Source: Brucella pseudogrignonensis (GTDB lineage Bacteria > Pseudomonadota > Alphaproteobacteria > Rhizobiales > Rhizobiaceae). From it: a stretch of DNA of 64,000 nucleotides. The stretch covers positions 108,493-172,492 of the forward strand of contig NZ_NNRM01000003.1 of NCBI RefSeq assembly GCF_002252525.1. The letters are read 5' to 3'. Below the pieces are notes generated by a model. It did not search any database. It worked only from the letters and a program-made list of their open reading frames with translations, and was not told the origin of the DNA. Below are positions 9,305 to 20,081 of this stretch, piece by piece. Within the stretch, counting starts at the first letter, position 1. Each line of letters begins with the position of its first letter. The position numbers were made by a program, and so were the translations under genes.

Positions 9305-10065
9305 TGCAGAGCCTCCTTGCTCGCCTTGCGCGAGCGGTGAAAGGCGAATGAAATCAGCCCGCCGAAAATACCAGTCAGAAGCAGATCATAGCCTGGTGCA
9401 AATTGGTGGAAGATCGGGAAAAGTACGATGCCCGAAACCATCGCAATCTGCCCTGCCCGTTCGCGCGCCGATCTCCAGAGAGACGTTAGAAAATACATCG
9501 GCGTGAGCATGAAAAGCGCTGCAAACACTACAGGTGGAAAAGATGCCGACAGCATATAAACCAAGGCGACCACAAGCGCATTCGTGCCGACAAGAACAGT
9601 GCCGATGCCTGCAAAATAGCTGGTCCGCATATTGCGCGGCACGTTACGCAGCTCTTCCATTGCCATGACCCAGGCCGTCACCGCCACAAAATGGCATAGG
9701 GCCGCAAGTGTCAGCTTGCGTGTCTTTGGGCCTTTCAATTCCGGTAAAAGCGCCACCACCATCGGCATAAGGCGAACAGAAGACAACCCGACAGCCAAGG
9801 CCGCTGCTGGGATTGATACCCCGGCGCTGATCGCACCAATGAGCACCACCTTTGCAGGCAGAGCCCAAATGGTCAGTGTCATAAACACCGCCTGCCCAGC
9901 TGTTATGCCGCTTTCAATTGCCAGCCCTGAAAAGCCAATAAAAGAACTCATCAGTAAAATGGCAGGCACGCTCACTATTCGGCGCGTACCGCGAAAAAAC
10001 CAGCCAAGATGGCCAGATTGCTCTGCTGACTGTTGGTCGGAACTGGGGGAAAGACTCGAAGACAT
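9301..10065 (-). CDS. azlC: AzlC family branched-chain amino-acid exporter subunit
   Basis: 254 residues, the large membrane subunit of AzlCD. After a polar N-terminus, hydrophobic segments follow: AILLMSSFIGFSGLAIESG, GQAVFMTLTIWALPAKVVLIG and LTLAALCHFVAVTAWVMAM. The segment running from SFIGFSGLAIESGI to GQAVFMTLTI is where AzlC proteins are most conserved. The ATG has only a weak ribosome site, and a dispersed intergenic repeat ends nine bases upstream of it. Transcription from the distal clpA side is blocked by a terminator at 10127-10160, so azlCD probably has its own short promoter. Confidence 0.88.
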   Translation of the reverse strand: MSSSLSPSSDQQSAEQSGHLGWFFRGTRRIVSVPAILLMSSFIGFSGLAIESGITAGQAVFMTLTIWALPAKVVLIGAISAGVSIPAAALAVGLSSVRLMPMVVALLPELKGPKTRKLTLAALCHFVAVTAWVMAMEELRNVPRNMRTSYFAGIGTVLVGTNALVVALVYMLSASFPPVVFAALFMLTPMYFLTSLWRSARERAGQIAMVSGIVLFPIFHQFAPGYDLLLTGIFGGLISFAFHRSRKASKEALQ

Positions 10066-10074
10066 GCTTCAAAC

Positions 10075-10110
10075 TAAAGCATTTCCAGCAAAAGTGCGAA
10101 GCGGTTTTTC
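10075..10110. repeat. Dispersed intergenic repeat, copy 1
   Basis: The core TAAAGCATTTCCAGCAAAAG, then TGCGAAGCGGTTTT, matches a second copy at 38195-38230 with about three differences in 35 bases. Short repeats of this type are common between genes in Brucella and relatives. This copy lies in the clpA-azlC gap immediately upstream of the azlC start. Confidence 0.7.
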
Positions 10111-10126
10111 AGCCGCAAATGCAGTC

Positions 10127-10160
10127 AATAAAAAAGGCCCTTCATGTGAAGGGCCTTTTT
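10127..10160 (-). terminator. Rho-independent terminator of clpA
   Basis: AAAGGCCCTTCA and TGAAGGGCCTTT form a perfect 12-bp stem with a two-base loop, seven bases past the clpA stop. On the minus strand it is followed by TTTTTATT. The plus strand also carries a T-run, so it could act in both directions. Confidence 0.9.
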
Positions 10161-10166
10161 AAGTTC

Positions 10167-12641
<2,475 letters not shown>

Positions 12642-12647
12642 ATGACC

Positions 12648-12998
12648 TCACTTTTTCTCCATTACACATTGTAATGGATGCTGGTTTTGGCGGGCAAAAT
12701 CCATGACCTGGCTAACCTTGGTTTCGGCAACTTCGTAAGTGAATACGCCGCACTCACCGACACCGTGGTTATGAACATGCAACATAATACGAGTTGCGTC
12801 GTCCATATTCTTTTGAAAAAACCGCTGCAGGACATGAATGACAAACTCCATAGGAGTGTAGTCATCATTGAGAAGCAGGACACGATAGAGGCTTGGCTTC
12901 TTGGTTTTAGGCTGCGTGCGCGTGACCACAACCGTACCGTTATCCGGTCCGTTCCCGCCGTTGGTCTTGCTCTGCATGACTGGATTAAAATGCCTCAT
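12648..12998 (-). CDS. clpS: ATP-dependent Clp protease adaptor ClpS
   Basis: 116 residues from the chosen ATG. ClpS recognises destabilising N-terminal residues (N-end rule) and hands the proteins to ClpA. The conserved core [20 protein letters not shown], the helix [19 protein letters not shown] and [16 protein letters not shown] are all present, with the Asn-Asp pair and the buried His of the N-degron pocket. Three in-frame starts are possible (13022, 12998, 12977); 12998 has TTAGG just upstream, but the choice does not touch the folded domain. It sits directly before clpA, so both come from the promoter region at 13000-13100. Confidence 0.94.
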   Translation of the reverse strand: MRHFNPVMQSKTNGGNGPDNGTVVVTRTQPKTKKPSLYRVLLLNDDYTPMEFVIHVLQRFFQKNMDDATRIMLHVHNHGVGECGVFTYEVAETKVSQVMDFARQNQHPLQCVMEKK

Positions 12999-13364
12999 TA
13001 AACCTAACACCCGAATGCCCAACTATCTGGCCTGCCTGCCCTCATATGTAGGGCGTCATGATCTGATTTTAAGCCCTTCATCGACACTTGCAACCGAGAC
13101 TTATTGCAAGGTGCTGCATTGGCACAGTTATCTCAGTCACTTTTACGAGTAGGCAACCATCGAAAGATGTTCAAAATCAAAAATAGCTATCAATAAGACG
13201 AATGGGCACCCGAAACCGCTGGGCACATTTTTTGAAAATTTATGAATATTGTAGTTACCATAAACGGATTGGTAACGCTGATGACAGTAAGGTTACGGAA
13301 TTAGACAGCTGTGTGCCCTTTGCGCCGCAGTTCAAAAAAACCGGAATACAGGCAGGTCAACATC
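12999..13364. other. Divergent intergenic region between clpS and the D,D-carboxypeptidase gene
   Basis: About 365 bases without a recognisable gene. It must hold promoters for clpS-clpA on the left and the carboxypeptidase on the right. An inverted repeat GTTACC-N11-GGTAAC lies at 13254-13276, followed by another GGTTAC at 13291-13296, a candidate operator of unknown factor. AT content is higher than in the flanking genes. Confidence 0.5.
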
Positions 13365-14771
13365 GTGCGTACCGCATTCAGCAAAGTAGCATATGCCTTG
13401 AAAAGAGCGGCGCAAGCCACACTTCTTCTCGCTGTTGTAACAGGCTGCTCTACGGCCTCAACGACAGTTCCTGCTGTGGCAAATGACAGATATGCCGCTA
13501 TTGTGATCGATGCGAACACCGGAAAAACGCTGTTTGCATCCAACGCAGACGCTAAACGCTATCCGGCATCGCTGACCAAGATGATGACCATGTACATGCT
13601 ATTTGAAGGCATGAAGTCAGGTCGTATCAATAAAGATACCCGTATTCCTATCTCTTCTTATGCAGCAGCGCGTCCACCGACAAAGATTGGATTCAAGCCA
13701 GGTCAGACCATCCGTGTTGAAGATGCTATTCTCGCCATGGTGACCAAGTCAGCCAACGACGTTGCGACTGCTTCGGGCGAATTCCTTGGCGGCTCAGAAG
13801 AGCGTTTCGCACAGATGATGACGGCCAAAGCCCGTCGTCTGGGCATGGCCAACACCACTTTCCGCAACGCGTCGGGCCTCCCGAACATGTCGCAGGTTAC
13901 GACTGCACGCGACATGGCAATCCTCAGCATTGCGCTTCGTCAGCACTTCCCGCAGGAGTTTTCATACTTCTCGCGTCGTAGCTTCGTGTTCCGTGGTCAG
14001 ACAATCAATGGTCACAACCGCCTGCTCGGTCGTGTTGAAGGCGTTGACGGTATTAAAACCGGTTACACCAATGCATCGGGCTACAACCTCGCTTCATCGG
14101 TCAACTATGACGGTCGTCGTCTCGTTGCCGTTGTCATGGGCGGCAACACCGGCGCCAGCCGCGATGCACACATGACCCAGCTGATCCGCAAGTATCTTCC
14201 TGCAGCCACTCGTGGTCGCGTTTCGGAACCACTTGTTGCGATGCGTGGTGAAGTTCCACAGGTTGTCGCATCGGTTGATCTGCCAAAGGCACGTAATGCA
14301 CCGGTTCCAGTTGCTCGTCAGACAACTGAAGTTGCTGATGTCATCAACAACGAAAGCGGCGAAGGCGATATTGACCAGCCACAGGTTCTGGCTCTCGCCG
14401 CGCCGACACAGCGCCCAGCTGCAATGGCAGCGCAGGCAGCTGTGCGCCCAACGCCAAAGGCCGCAGTTCCATCGGCTCCAGCACACGATATCGACCCTGT
14501 AACGACAGCATCAGCACCCGCTTCCGGTGGTTGGGCCATTCAGGTTGGCTCGCTGCCAAGCGAAGGCCAGGCACGCGATATGTTGACCAAGGTCTCTTCA
14601 TCAGTCGGTGCGCCACTTCGTTCCGCATCGCCTTACACTGAAACATTCGTGAAGGGTAACTCCACTTTCTACCGTGCTCGCTTTGTAGGCTTCTCCTCGA
14701 AGCAGGCTGCATGGGATGCATGCGCATCGCTCAAGAAGAAGAACTTTGGCTGCTACGCAGTCGCCAATTAA
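13365..14771 (+). CDS. D-alanyl-D-alanine carboxypeptidase (DacF/PBP5-6-like) with C-terminal SPOR domain
   Basis: 468 residues from a GTG start with AGGCAGG eight bases upstream. It trims the terminal D-Ala of peptidoglycan stems in the periplasm. Active-site motifs of the S11 peptidases are SLTK (nucleophile Ser69, Lys72), SAN (129-131) and KTG (231-233). An Ala/Pro-rich linker leads to a SPOR domain (about 389-468, beginning GGWAIQVGSLPSEGQA), which binds denuded septal glycan. The hydrophobic leader ends VVTGC, a lipobox with Cys28, so the protein may be a lipoprotein; cleavage at a later Ala site is the alternative. Confidence 0.92.
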   Translation: MRTAFSKVAYALKRAAQATLLLAVVTGCSTASTTVPAVANDRYAAIVIDANTGKTLFASNADAKRYPASLTKMMTMYMLFEGMKSGRINKDTRIPISSYAAARPPTKIGFKPGQTIRVEDAILAMVTKSANDVATASGEFLGGSEERFAQMMTAKARRLGMANTTFRNASGLPNMSQVTTARDMAILSIALRQHFPQEFSYFSRRSFVFRGQTINGHNRLLGRVEGVDGIKTGYTNASGYNLASSVNYDGRRLVAVVMGGNTGASRDAHMTQLIRKYLPAATRGRVSEPLVAMRGEVPQVVASVDLPKARNAPVPVARQTTEVADVINNESGEGDIDQPQVLALAAPTQRPAAMAAQAAVRPTPKAAVPSAPAHDIDPVTTASAPASGGWAIQVGSLPSEGQARDMLTKVSSSVGAPLRSASPYTETFVKGNSTFYRARFVGFSSKQAAWDACASLKKKNFGCYAVAN

Positions 14772-14842
14772 TCCGAGCGAGAGGGGAAGCTCTCTCGTAA
14801 CCGCTTTAAACCCGAAAATAGTATTGCGTAGAGGGTTTCGAG

Positions 14843-15139
14843 ATGTCGAATATGAATGAAACGATCGGACAATATGCTCTGAAGTCCAGCATATGGACTG
14901 AACAAGCGCCTCGCCCATCTGGACTTGGTTCACTGTTCTCCGTTCAGGCTCTTAAGCAGGCTGCGATTCGTCTTGCCGATGTGCGTCATGGAAAAGGTTT
15001 CCATACGCGTGATCTGGTTGGATTGCTGGTTGGCCACGCCGCTCGCAATCGCCGCATGGTGCAGCCGCGCACCATGATGCGTATGACCCTGCCGGTTACG
15101 TCCGATAAAGTGGCAGTACGCATCACGATTGAGAGCTGA
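14843..15139 (+). CDS. Small conserved-type protein of unknown function
   Basis: 98 residues, not recognised. GAGGG lies seven bases before the ATG, and a strong terminator follows 15 bases after the stop, both supporting a real gene. The protein has no signal peptide or membrane segment; the second half is basic (DVRHGKGFHTRD, HAARNRRMVQPRTMMRM), which could suit nucleic-acid or acidic-partner binding, but that is only suggestive. It lies 71 bases after the carboxypeptidase gene and may share its transcript. Confidence 0.7.
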   Translation: MSNMNETIGQYALKSSIWTEQAPRPSGLGSLFSVQALKQAAIRLADVRHGKGFHTRDLVGLLVGHAARNRRMVQPRTMMRMTLPVTSDKVAVRITIES

Positions 15140-15153
15140 AATATCTCACCTAC

Positions 15154-15187
15154 AAAAAAGGCCCGTCATTTCGACGGGCCTTTTTTG
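15154..15187. terminator. Bidirectional rho-independent terminator
   Basis: GGCCCGTC and GACGGGCC form an eight-base GC stem extended by A and T runs on both sides (AAAAAA before, TTTTTT after). It separates two convergent genes, the 98-residue protein on the plus strand and the DUF1489 gene on the minus strand. Confidence 0.93.
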
Positions 15188-15195
15188 TTTGTAAA

Positions 15196-15633
15196 CTAAA
15201 GCAATCCCAGCGCTGCAAGTTCCTGCCGAAGCTCTGGCGGCAATGCTGCCCTGCCCGACTTACCAGCGGCTTCATCAAGCGGAACCTCGTTTTCACTGAG
15301 ATAGCGCCAGCCCTGAAAAGCGCGACGTGGTTGCCACTGAGTCGGATGGATTTTCGGCTCCAGCACCAGATGGCAGCGATTGATGCCCTGCTCATCCGTA
15401 AACGGGCGAATATCGAGCAAGCGCTGGCGGCATTGAACATTGCCTTTGATCACCCAGTAAAGCGATCCGCCTTCAAGCAATTCATCAATACGTTTGGGAA
15501 CCATGCGTGTCGTGTGAAACTGTTCCGGGACAAGCCCGGCAGCGCGCTGCTCCGCAAGCCTGAAATCGATCCAGGCTGCGAGATCTTCGATGCTATCGCA
15601 GCCGACGCAAAGTTTGACGAGATTAAGTGCCAT
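15196..15633 (-). CDS. DUF1489 family protein
   Basis: 145 residues. The layout MALNLVKLCVGCDSIEDLAA, then TTRMVPKRIDELLEGGSLYW, VIKGNVQCRQ and CHLVLEPKI, is the DUF1489 signature found across alphaproteobacteria. No function is established. There is no leader peptide, so the protein is likely cytoplasmic. It is a lone gene between a terminator on its 3' side and the end of sdaA upstream, 53 bases away and in the same direction. Confidence 0.82.
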   Translation of the reverse strand: MALNLVKLCVGCDSIEDLAAWIDFRLAEQRAAGLVPEQFHTTRMVPKRIDELLEGGSLYWVIKGNVQCRQRLLDIRPFTDEQGINRCHLVLEPKIHPTQWQPRRAFQGWRYLSENEVPLDEAAGKSGRAALPPELRQELAALGLL

Positions 15634-15686
15634 GAGGCTGATTTAGCCAAGCTGAATGCAGGCTTCAAGTGATAAGAATGTTATCC

Positions 15687-17090
15687 TCAGCAGGCAACCA
15701 CATTGACGGCCAGTCCGCCCTGACTGGTTTCCTTGTAGCGCTCGCTCATATCGTGACCCGTCTGACGCATGGTTTCGATACAGGCATCAAGCGGCACGAA
15801 ATGCTGACCATCACCCTTCACAGCAAGCGATGCAGCCGTAACAGCCTTTACAGCGCCAAGCGCATTGCGTTCAATACATGGCACCTGCACGAGACCGGCT
15901 ACCGGATCGCAGGTCATGCCCAGATGATGCTCAAGGGCTATTTCAGCTGCATTCTCAATCTGCTCAGGCGTGCCGCCCATAACAGCCGCAAGACCGGCAG
16001 CGGCCATAGCTGATGCAGAACCGACCTCACCCTGACAACCTACTTCTGCGCCTGAGATCGAAGCATTGTGCTTGATCACGCCACCAATTGCCGCGGACGT
16101 CAGCAAAAAGTCTCGAATGCCCTTTGCATCGGCGTCGTCGTGGAAATGAAGGTAATATCGCAGAACAGCAGGCACGACACCCGCCGCACCATTGGTCGGT
16201 GCGGTTACAACACGCCCACCCGAAGCATTCTCTTCGTTGACGGCCATAGCATAGACGGACAGCCAGTCATTTGCGAGCAGCGGATTGAGCTTGTTGTTGC
16301 GCCAATCGTCTTCCAGACGCTCAAATAGCTGACGCGCACGGCGACGGACCTTCAAGCCCCCCGGCATGATACCATCACGGCTCAGGCCACGTTCGATACA
16401 ACCGCGCATCGCACCCCAGATGCGATCAAGACCTTCGTCGAGATCAAGGCACGACATATGGCACTCTTCATTGGCGCGCTTCATGTCAGCAATGGAAAGC
16501 CCACTTGAACGCGCCATAACGAGCATTTCAGCAGCATTATTGAAAGGATAAGGCACATTGGCCTTTTCCTCGCGCTTTCCACCACTGGTCTGCACGCGGC
16601 TCAATTCTTCCGCAGTCACAACAAAGCCGCCGCCAATCGAAAAGTACACACGGCGGAGCAGCAATCGGTCACTTTTGTCGTATGCCTCGAAAGCCATGCC
16701 ATTCGCATGGCCGGGCAAAGGCGTCTTACGATCAAGAACCAAATCGGTCTTGGGATCAAACTGATATGCCGGATGCCCAGCGGGCTGAACCGTCCTGGCA
16801 CGCGAAACCTTCTCGACTTCGCTATCCATAATATCCGGATCAATCGAATCAGGTGTGAAACCACAAAGGCCCAAAATCACAGCGCGATCCGTGGCGTGGC
16901 CGACGCCGGTATAGGCGAGTGAGCCATGCAGGCTCGCCCTCAATCGATAAACCTTGGCATTGGCGGGCTTCGGCCAATTGCCGCTGACCAGTTCATCGAG
17001 GAACATATGGGCAGCCGTCATCGGACCCATCGTGTGCGAACTCGAAGGCCCAATACCAATTTTATACAGATCGAATACCGACAGAAACAT
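15687..17090 (-). CDS. sdaA: L-serine ammonia-lyase (L-serine dehydratase)
   Basis: 467 residues, a single-chain form with beta and alpha parts fused as in E. coli SdaA/SdaB. It deaminates L-serine to pyruvate and ammonia with a [4Fe-4S] cluster. [20 protein letters not shown] is the conserved beta-part opening. Cluster cysteines are visible in [15 protein letters not shown] and in [21 protein letters not shown] start at this Met because the family begins there; an alternative 14 codons upstream adds a non-conserved Cys/Arg-rich stretch. Upstream lies a long gap, so it is probably expressed alone. Confidence 0.95.
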   Translation of the reverse strand: MFLSVFDLYKIGIGPSSSHTMGPMTAAHMFLDELVSGNWPKPANAKVYRLRASLHGSLAYTGVGHATDRAVILGLCGFTPDSIDPDIMDSEVEKVSRARTVQPAGHPAYQFDPKTDLVLDRKTPLPGHANGMAFEAYDKSDRLLLRRVYFSIGGGFVVTAEELSRVQTSGGKREEKANVPYPFNNAAEMLVMARSSGLSIADMKRANEECHMSCLDLDEGLDRIWGAMRGCIERGLSRDGIMPGGLKVRRRARQLFERLEDDWRNNKLNPLLANDWLSVYAMAVNEENASGGRVVTAPTNGAAGVVPAVLRYYLHFHDDADAKGIRDFLLTSAAIGGVIKHNASISGAEVGCQGEVGSASAMAAAGLAAVMGGTPEQIENAAEIALEHHLGMTCDPVAGLVQVPCIERNALGAVKAVTAASLAVKGDGQHFVPLDACIETMRQTGHDMSERYKETSQGGLAVNVVAC

Positions 17091-17307
17091 TCTACACCTA
17101 TTTCGCCCCGCAAACGGGCAGCGCAATGTCACGCGCCAATGCGCAATAATATTACACCATTAACAGATAGTGTAGGAGAGGAACAACGCCAACAGAATGC
17201 CGAAATGCGGCATTAAATTTCCGGTTTACGCAACTCCATAGCACGTCGAACCTCAATTAAGATACGAACGCACGTTCTGTCCATTTTCAATGCAAAGCCG
17301 TATCCGA

Positions 17308-17331
17308 AAAGCCATTCAACTTTTCGGGACC
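17308..17331. repeat. Palindromic hairpin, REP-like
   Basis: CCGAAAAG and CTTTTCGG form a perfect eight-base stem around CCATTCAA. The arrangement (CGAAAAGCC... CTTTTCGGGA... ATGCATC) resembles short palindromic repeats scattered in rhizobial genomes. Only one such copy was noticed here, so assignment to a repeat family is tentative. Confidence 0.4.
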
Positions 17332-17344
17332 TAATGCATCCGCA

Positions 17345-17443
17345 TCAAGCGGAGAAAAGATAAGCCATGAGAATGATTGTAGCGAGGCCAACGACTGCCC
17401 AGAGCGTCACGCCCCAGCAGGATTTTTGAACGGTTTCGTCCAT
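17345..17443 (-). CDS. Possible 32-residue single-span membrane peptide
   Basis: The reading frame starts at an ATG and encodes MDETVQKSCW, then GVTLWAVVGLATIILMAYLF and SA before TGA. A short charged N-terminus followed by about 20 hydrophobic residues is the pattern of small bacterial membrane proteins that attach to larger complexes. The ribosome site is weak (AAGG 16 bases upstream), and nothing nearby fixes a role. It runs in the same direction as sdaA and could be cotranscribed with ydcF upstream. Codon bias over so few codons is not decisive. Confidence 0.38.
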   Translation of the reverse strand: MDETVQKSCWGVTLWAVVGLATIILMAYLFSA

Positions 17444-17671
17444 GGAGATTTTTTTACAACCTTGTTGTGCAACTCTTATAAGCAGCGTCCTTCACAACGC
17501 TGTTACCGGAGATATAATCCTGACGCAGATGAAACGCAACTGTGAAAAATGGCGGAAATGCGGCGCATTTCATCATCTCGCAACAGCACGATTCAAAAAC
17601 TGATTTAGTATCAGAACCTTAACAACAGCTATGCTTAACAAAAGCTTTAAAGTCACGGCAGAAATGGGGCA

Positions 17672-18529
17672 TCAGGGTTGAGGTAGCAGCATATCTGTCT
17701 TGCCGGTCATCCAATAGGCTGTAAGCCCCATCCATTCACGCGTTGCCACGCTAAAACGCGACAAGGCTTCGTTCGGCGATTCAAGATAGAGTGAAAGGCT
17801 CTGCTTTGCTGGTGTCTTATAATCGACAGGCCATGCAACAACGTCAAAGCCTGCTTTGCGGAAGCACCCGATAGACCGCGGCATATGATAGGCCGACGTC
17901 ACCAGAAGCCATGTTTCACCGGGCTTTGGTTCAGCGAGCGCCTTGGAAAACTCCGCATTTTCTACTGTATTGCGGGACTTGTTCTCAAAAATGAAGCGAT
18001 CACCTGAAAAGCCCAGATCAGACAACATTGTGCGTGTGCTGTCGGCTTCGGGCTTGGCGTCTTCAAAGAAAGCACCGTCCCCACCGGACACAATGACTTT
18101 CGCGTCGAGATAAAGTCGTGCAAGCCGCATCGTCTCAAAAATTCGATCGGCAGCGCTGTTCAATTCAAATCCGGGACGCCCTGCATTGATGTCACCATTC
18201 ATATAACCGCCCAGAACCACAATGCCATCAACACGTTGCGGGAGCTCGGTCTGTTTTGCAAAGCGATCTTCCAGCGGCGCAAGCAACACGGTGCCAAGCG
18301 TTGTATAAGCGCTGATAAACAACACCAATACAGCGGCAATAAGCGTTGTAAGCCCGAGTTTTCTAAAGCCGGTCCAGATCAGCAAAAGTGCGATCAACAG
18401 AAATACGAGGATGATTGTCAGCGGCTGAAAAAACAGCCAGAAAAGCTTGGAAACACTGAAAAACAACGCGATCTCCACCGATAAGCTGCACGATATAACC
18501 CGAACGGAACGAATCCGGTCCTTTGACAT
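17672..18529 (-). CDS. YdcF/ElyC family membrane protein (DUF218)
   Basis: 285 residues. Two or three N-terminal hydrophobic segments (LFWLFFQPLTIILVFLLIAL, LGLTTLIAAVLVLFISAYTT) anchor a periplasmic DUF218 domain starting near VDGIVVLGGY. The conserved VSGGDG, a Glu/Asn-rich ENKSRNTVENA and LLVTSAYHMPRSIGCFRKAG are present. ElyC in E. coli supports peptidoglycan assembly through the lipid carrier; the exact reaction of the family is not settled. The first 15-18 residues may not be translated, since a later GTG fits better before the first membrane segment. Confidence 0.87.
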   Translation of the reverse strand: MSKDRIRSVRVISCSLSVEIALFFSVSKLFWLFFQPLTIILVFLLIALLLIWTGFRKLGLTTLIAAVLVLFISAYTTLGTVLLAPLEDRFAKQTELPQRVDGIVVLGGYMNGDINAGRPGFELNSAADRIFETMRLARLYLDAKVIVSGGDGAFFEDAKPEADSTRTMLSDLGFSGDRFIFENKSRNTVENAEFSKALAEPKPGETWLLVTSAYHMPRSIGCFRKAGFDVVAWPVDYKTPAKQSLSLYLESPNEALSRFSVATREWMGLTAYWMTGKTDMLLPQP

Positions 18530-18651
18530 AGTTCAATTCGGTGCATCGCGCTTTCCAAAAATCATTCTGATTTTCGTGCCAGTGCTATAGCCATGCAATC
18601 GCATGTGATAGGAATCGGCTCGACTCTTAGTGTCACAGCTCAGGAAATAAC

Positions 18652-19635
18652 ATGCAGAGCAATGCTGAAACGACTGTAACGCCCGCAAGCCGTCCGCGCC
18701 TGACGCGCATTGATATTGCGCGCGGAGTCGCGCTGATTGCGATGGCGATCTATCATTTCGGCTGGGATCTTGAGTTCTTCGGCTACATGGCACCGGCAAC
18801 GACAGCACATGGCGGCTGGAAGCTCTTTGCGCGCTGCATCGCATCAAGCTTCCTGTTTCTGGTCGGTTTTAGTCTTGTTCTCGCGCATGGCAGAGCCATC
18901 CGCTGGGAAGCAATGGGAAAGCGTCTGTTGCAGATCGGAGCGGCAGCAGCGGCCATTTCCGCTGTGACATACTATATGTCGCCCGATAACTTCATTTTCT
19001 TCGGCATTCTGCATCAGATCGCACTGGCAAGCGTGCTGGGTCTACTGTTCTTGCGCCTGCCACCAGTTGTTACACTGATCGTGGCAGCTTTCGTCATAAC
19101 CGCACCGTTTTATGCGCAGTCAAATATTTTCAACCAGATGTGGCTTGCATGGATCGGACTTTCGACGGTCCCGCCTCGCTCCAACGATTACGTGCCGCTG
19201 TTTCCATGGTTTGGCGCTGTGCTGATTGGTATAGCGGCGGCACGTATCTTCAAGCGCTTTAACTGGCTCCCGATCCTATCAGGCGGCATTAAGCCCGCCT
19301 TTCTGCAAAAGCCGCTCACCTTTATCGGTCGCCACAGTCTTGCATTCTATCTGATCCATCAGCCTGTGCTGATTGCGCTTGTCTATCTGTTCTCGCAGAT
19401 CATGCCGCCAGCACAGCCAGCGCCACGCCAAGCCTTTACGCAATCCTGCGTCGCATCCTGCATTCAGAATGGAAGTGAAACGCTATGCACGCAGTTCTGC
19501 GGCTGTGTTGTGAGCGAACTCGACAAGGCAAAACTGTTCGACGACGTCTTTAATGGCAAGGCTGATCAGAACAATAACAGCACGGTTCAGCAGATCGCCG
19601 AGATGTGCTCACCAGTGCCGGATAATCAGCCTTAA
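18652..19635 (+). CDS. Membrane acyltransferase of the DUF1624/HGSNAT family with Cys-rich tail
   Basis: 327 residues. RLTRIDIARGVALIAMAIYH and FHFGWDLEFFG-like sequence at the start match the DUF1624 (heparan-alpha-glucosaminide N-acetyltransferase catalytic) domain, where a His in the first helices is central. Seven or eight hydrophobic segments follow, ending with GRHSLAFYLIHQPVLIALVYLF, the usual final span. After residue 260 there is an unusual tail with seven cysteines (SCVASCIQNG, LCTQFCGCVVSE, AEMCS), probably periplasmic and disulfide-bonded. The acyl acceptor is unknown. CAGGA precedes the ATG; the gene ends one base from the convergent MerR gene. Confidence 0.82.
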   Translation: MQSNAETTVTPASRPRLTRIDIARGVALIAMAIYHFGWDLEFFGYMAPATTAHGGWKLFARCIASSFLFLVGFSLVLAHGRAIRWEAMGKRLLQIGAAAAAISAVTYYMSPDNFIFFGILHQIALASVLGLLFLRLPPVVTLIVAAFVITAPFYAQSNIFNQMWLAWIGLSTVPPRSNDYVPLFPWFGAVLIGIAAARIFKRFNWLPILSGGIKPAFLQKPLTFIGRHSLAFYLIHQPVLIALVYLFSQIMPPAQPAPRQAFTQSCVASCIQNGSETLCTQFCGCVVSELDKAKLFDDVFNGKADQNNNSTVQQIAEMCSPVPDNQP

Positions 19636-19636
19636 A

Positions 19637-20023
19637 TCAGGTAGAAACACCAAGTTCTGCAAGACGTTCAATGCAGGCTTCTTCAACCTGATCGAGTTCG
19701 GAAAGCGTTTCGTCAATGTCGCGACGCTTCTGGCGCAGATCCGCACGCTTTTCCTCAACGCGCTTCATCAAAAGCTTGAGCTGGCCGGTTTCGCCCGGCG
19801 GCTCGCGATACATCTGTACGATTTCGTGTATCTCGGCGATTGAAAAACCAAGACGCTTTCCACGCATAATCTGCTTCAGAAGATGCCGATCAGAAGGCCT
19901 GAACAAGCGTGTGCGACCACGCCTTACCGGCGAGATCAGCCCCTCATCCTCATAAAAACGCAATGTCCGGGTCGATATCCCGAATTCCCGCGTCAGTTCT
20001 GTGATCGTATAATATTCGCGCAC
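19637..20023 (-). CDS. MerR family transcriptional regulator (LiuR-like)
   Basis: 128 residues from a GTG start. The N-terminal winged helix YYTITELTREFGISTRTLRF with YEDEGLISPVRRGRTRLFRP is classical MerR; the C-terminal half (RVEEKRADLRQKRRDIDETL and on) is the dimerising coiled coil. There are no paired cysteines for metal sensing. The sequence resembles LiuR, the regulator of leucine and other branched-chain catabolism in proteobacteria, but no such enzymes lie next to it. Frames starting at TTG 20044 or GTG 20026 are alternatives. A perfect palindrome TTTACGTAAA lies about 50 bases upstream, a candidate self-regulatory site. Confidence 0.86.
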   Translation of the reverse strand: MREYYTITELTREFGISTRTLRFYEDEGLISPVRRGRTRLFRPSDRHLLKQIMRGKRLGFSIAEIHEIVQMYREPPGETGQLKLLMKRVEEKRADLRQKRRDIDETLSELDQVEEACIERLAELGVST

Positions 20024-20071
20024 CACAATATTCCAATCTTGCAATATGCAGGCGAATGTTGTGCAACCGCA

Positions 20072-20081
20072 TTTACGTAAA
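20072..20081. promoter_or_regulatory. Candidate operator TTTACGTAAA upstream of the MerR gene
   Basis: Perfect ten-base palindrome, extended on the minus strand as TTGACTTTTACGTAAA. LiuR sites in other proteobacteria are described as containing ACGTAAA-type half-sites after TTGAC, so this fits autoregulation. Only one palindrome is seen; binding is inferred. Confidence 0.4.

Larger units (their letters stand above)
17091..17671. other. Intergenic region between sdaA and the ydcF-like gene
   Basis: About 580 bases. It contains the sdaA promoter region, a hairpin CCGAAAAG-N8-CTTTTCGG at 17308-17331 that resembles palindromic intergenic repeats of the Hyphomicrobiales, and a possible 32-codon membrane-peptide gene at 17345-17443 (listed separately). 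The rest (17444-17671) is AT-rich and shows no recognisable gene. Confidence 0.5.
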
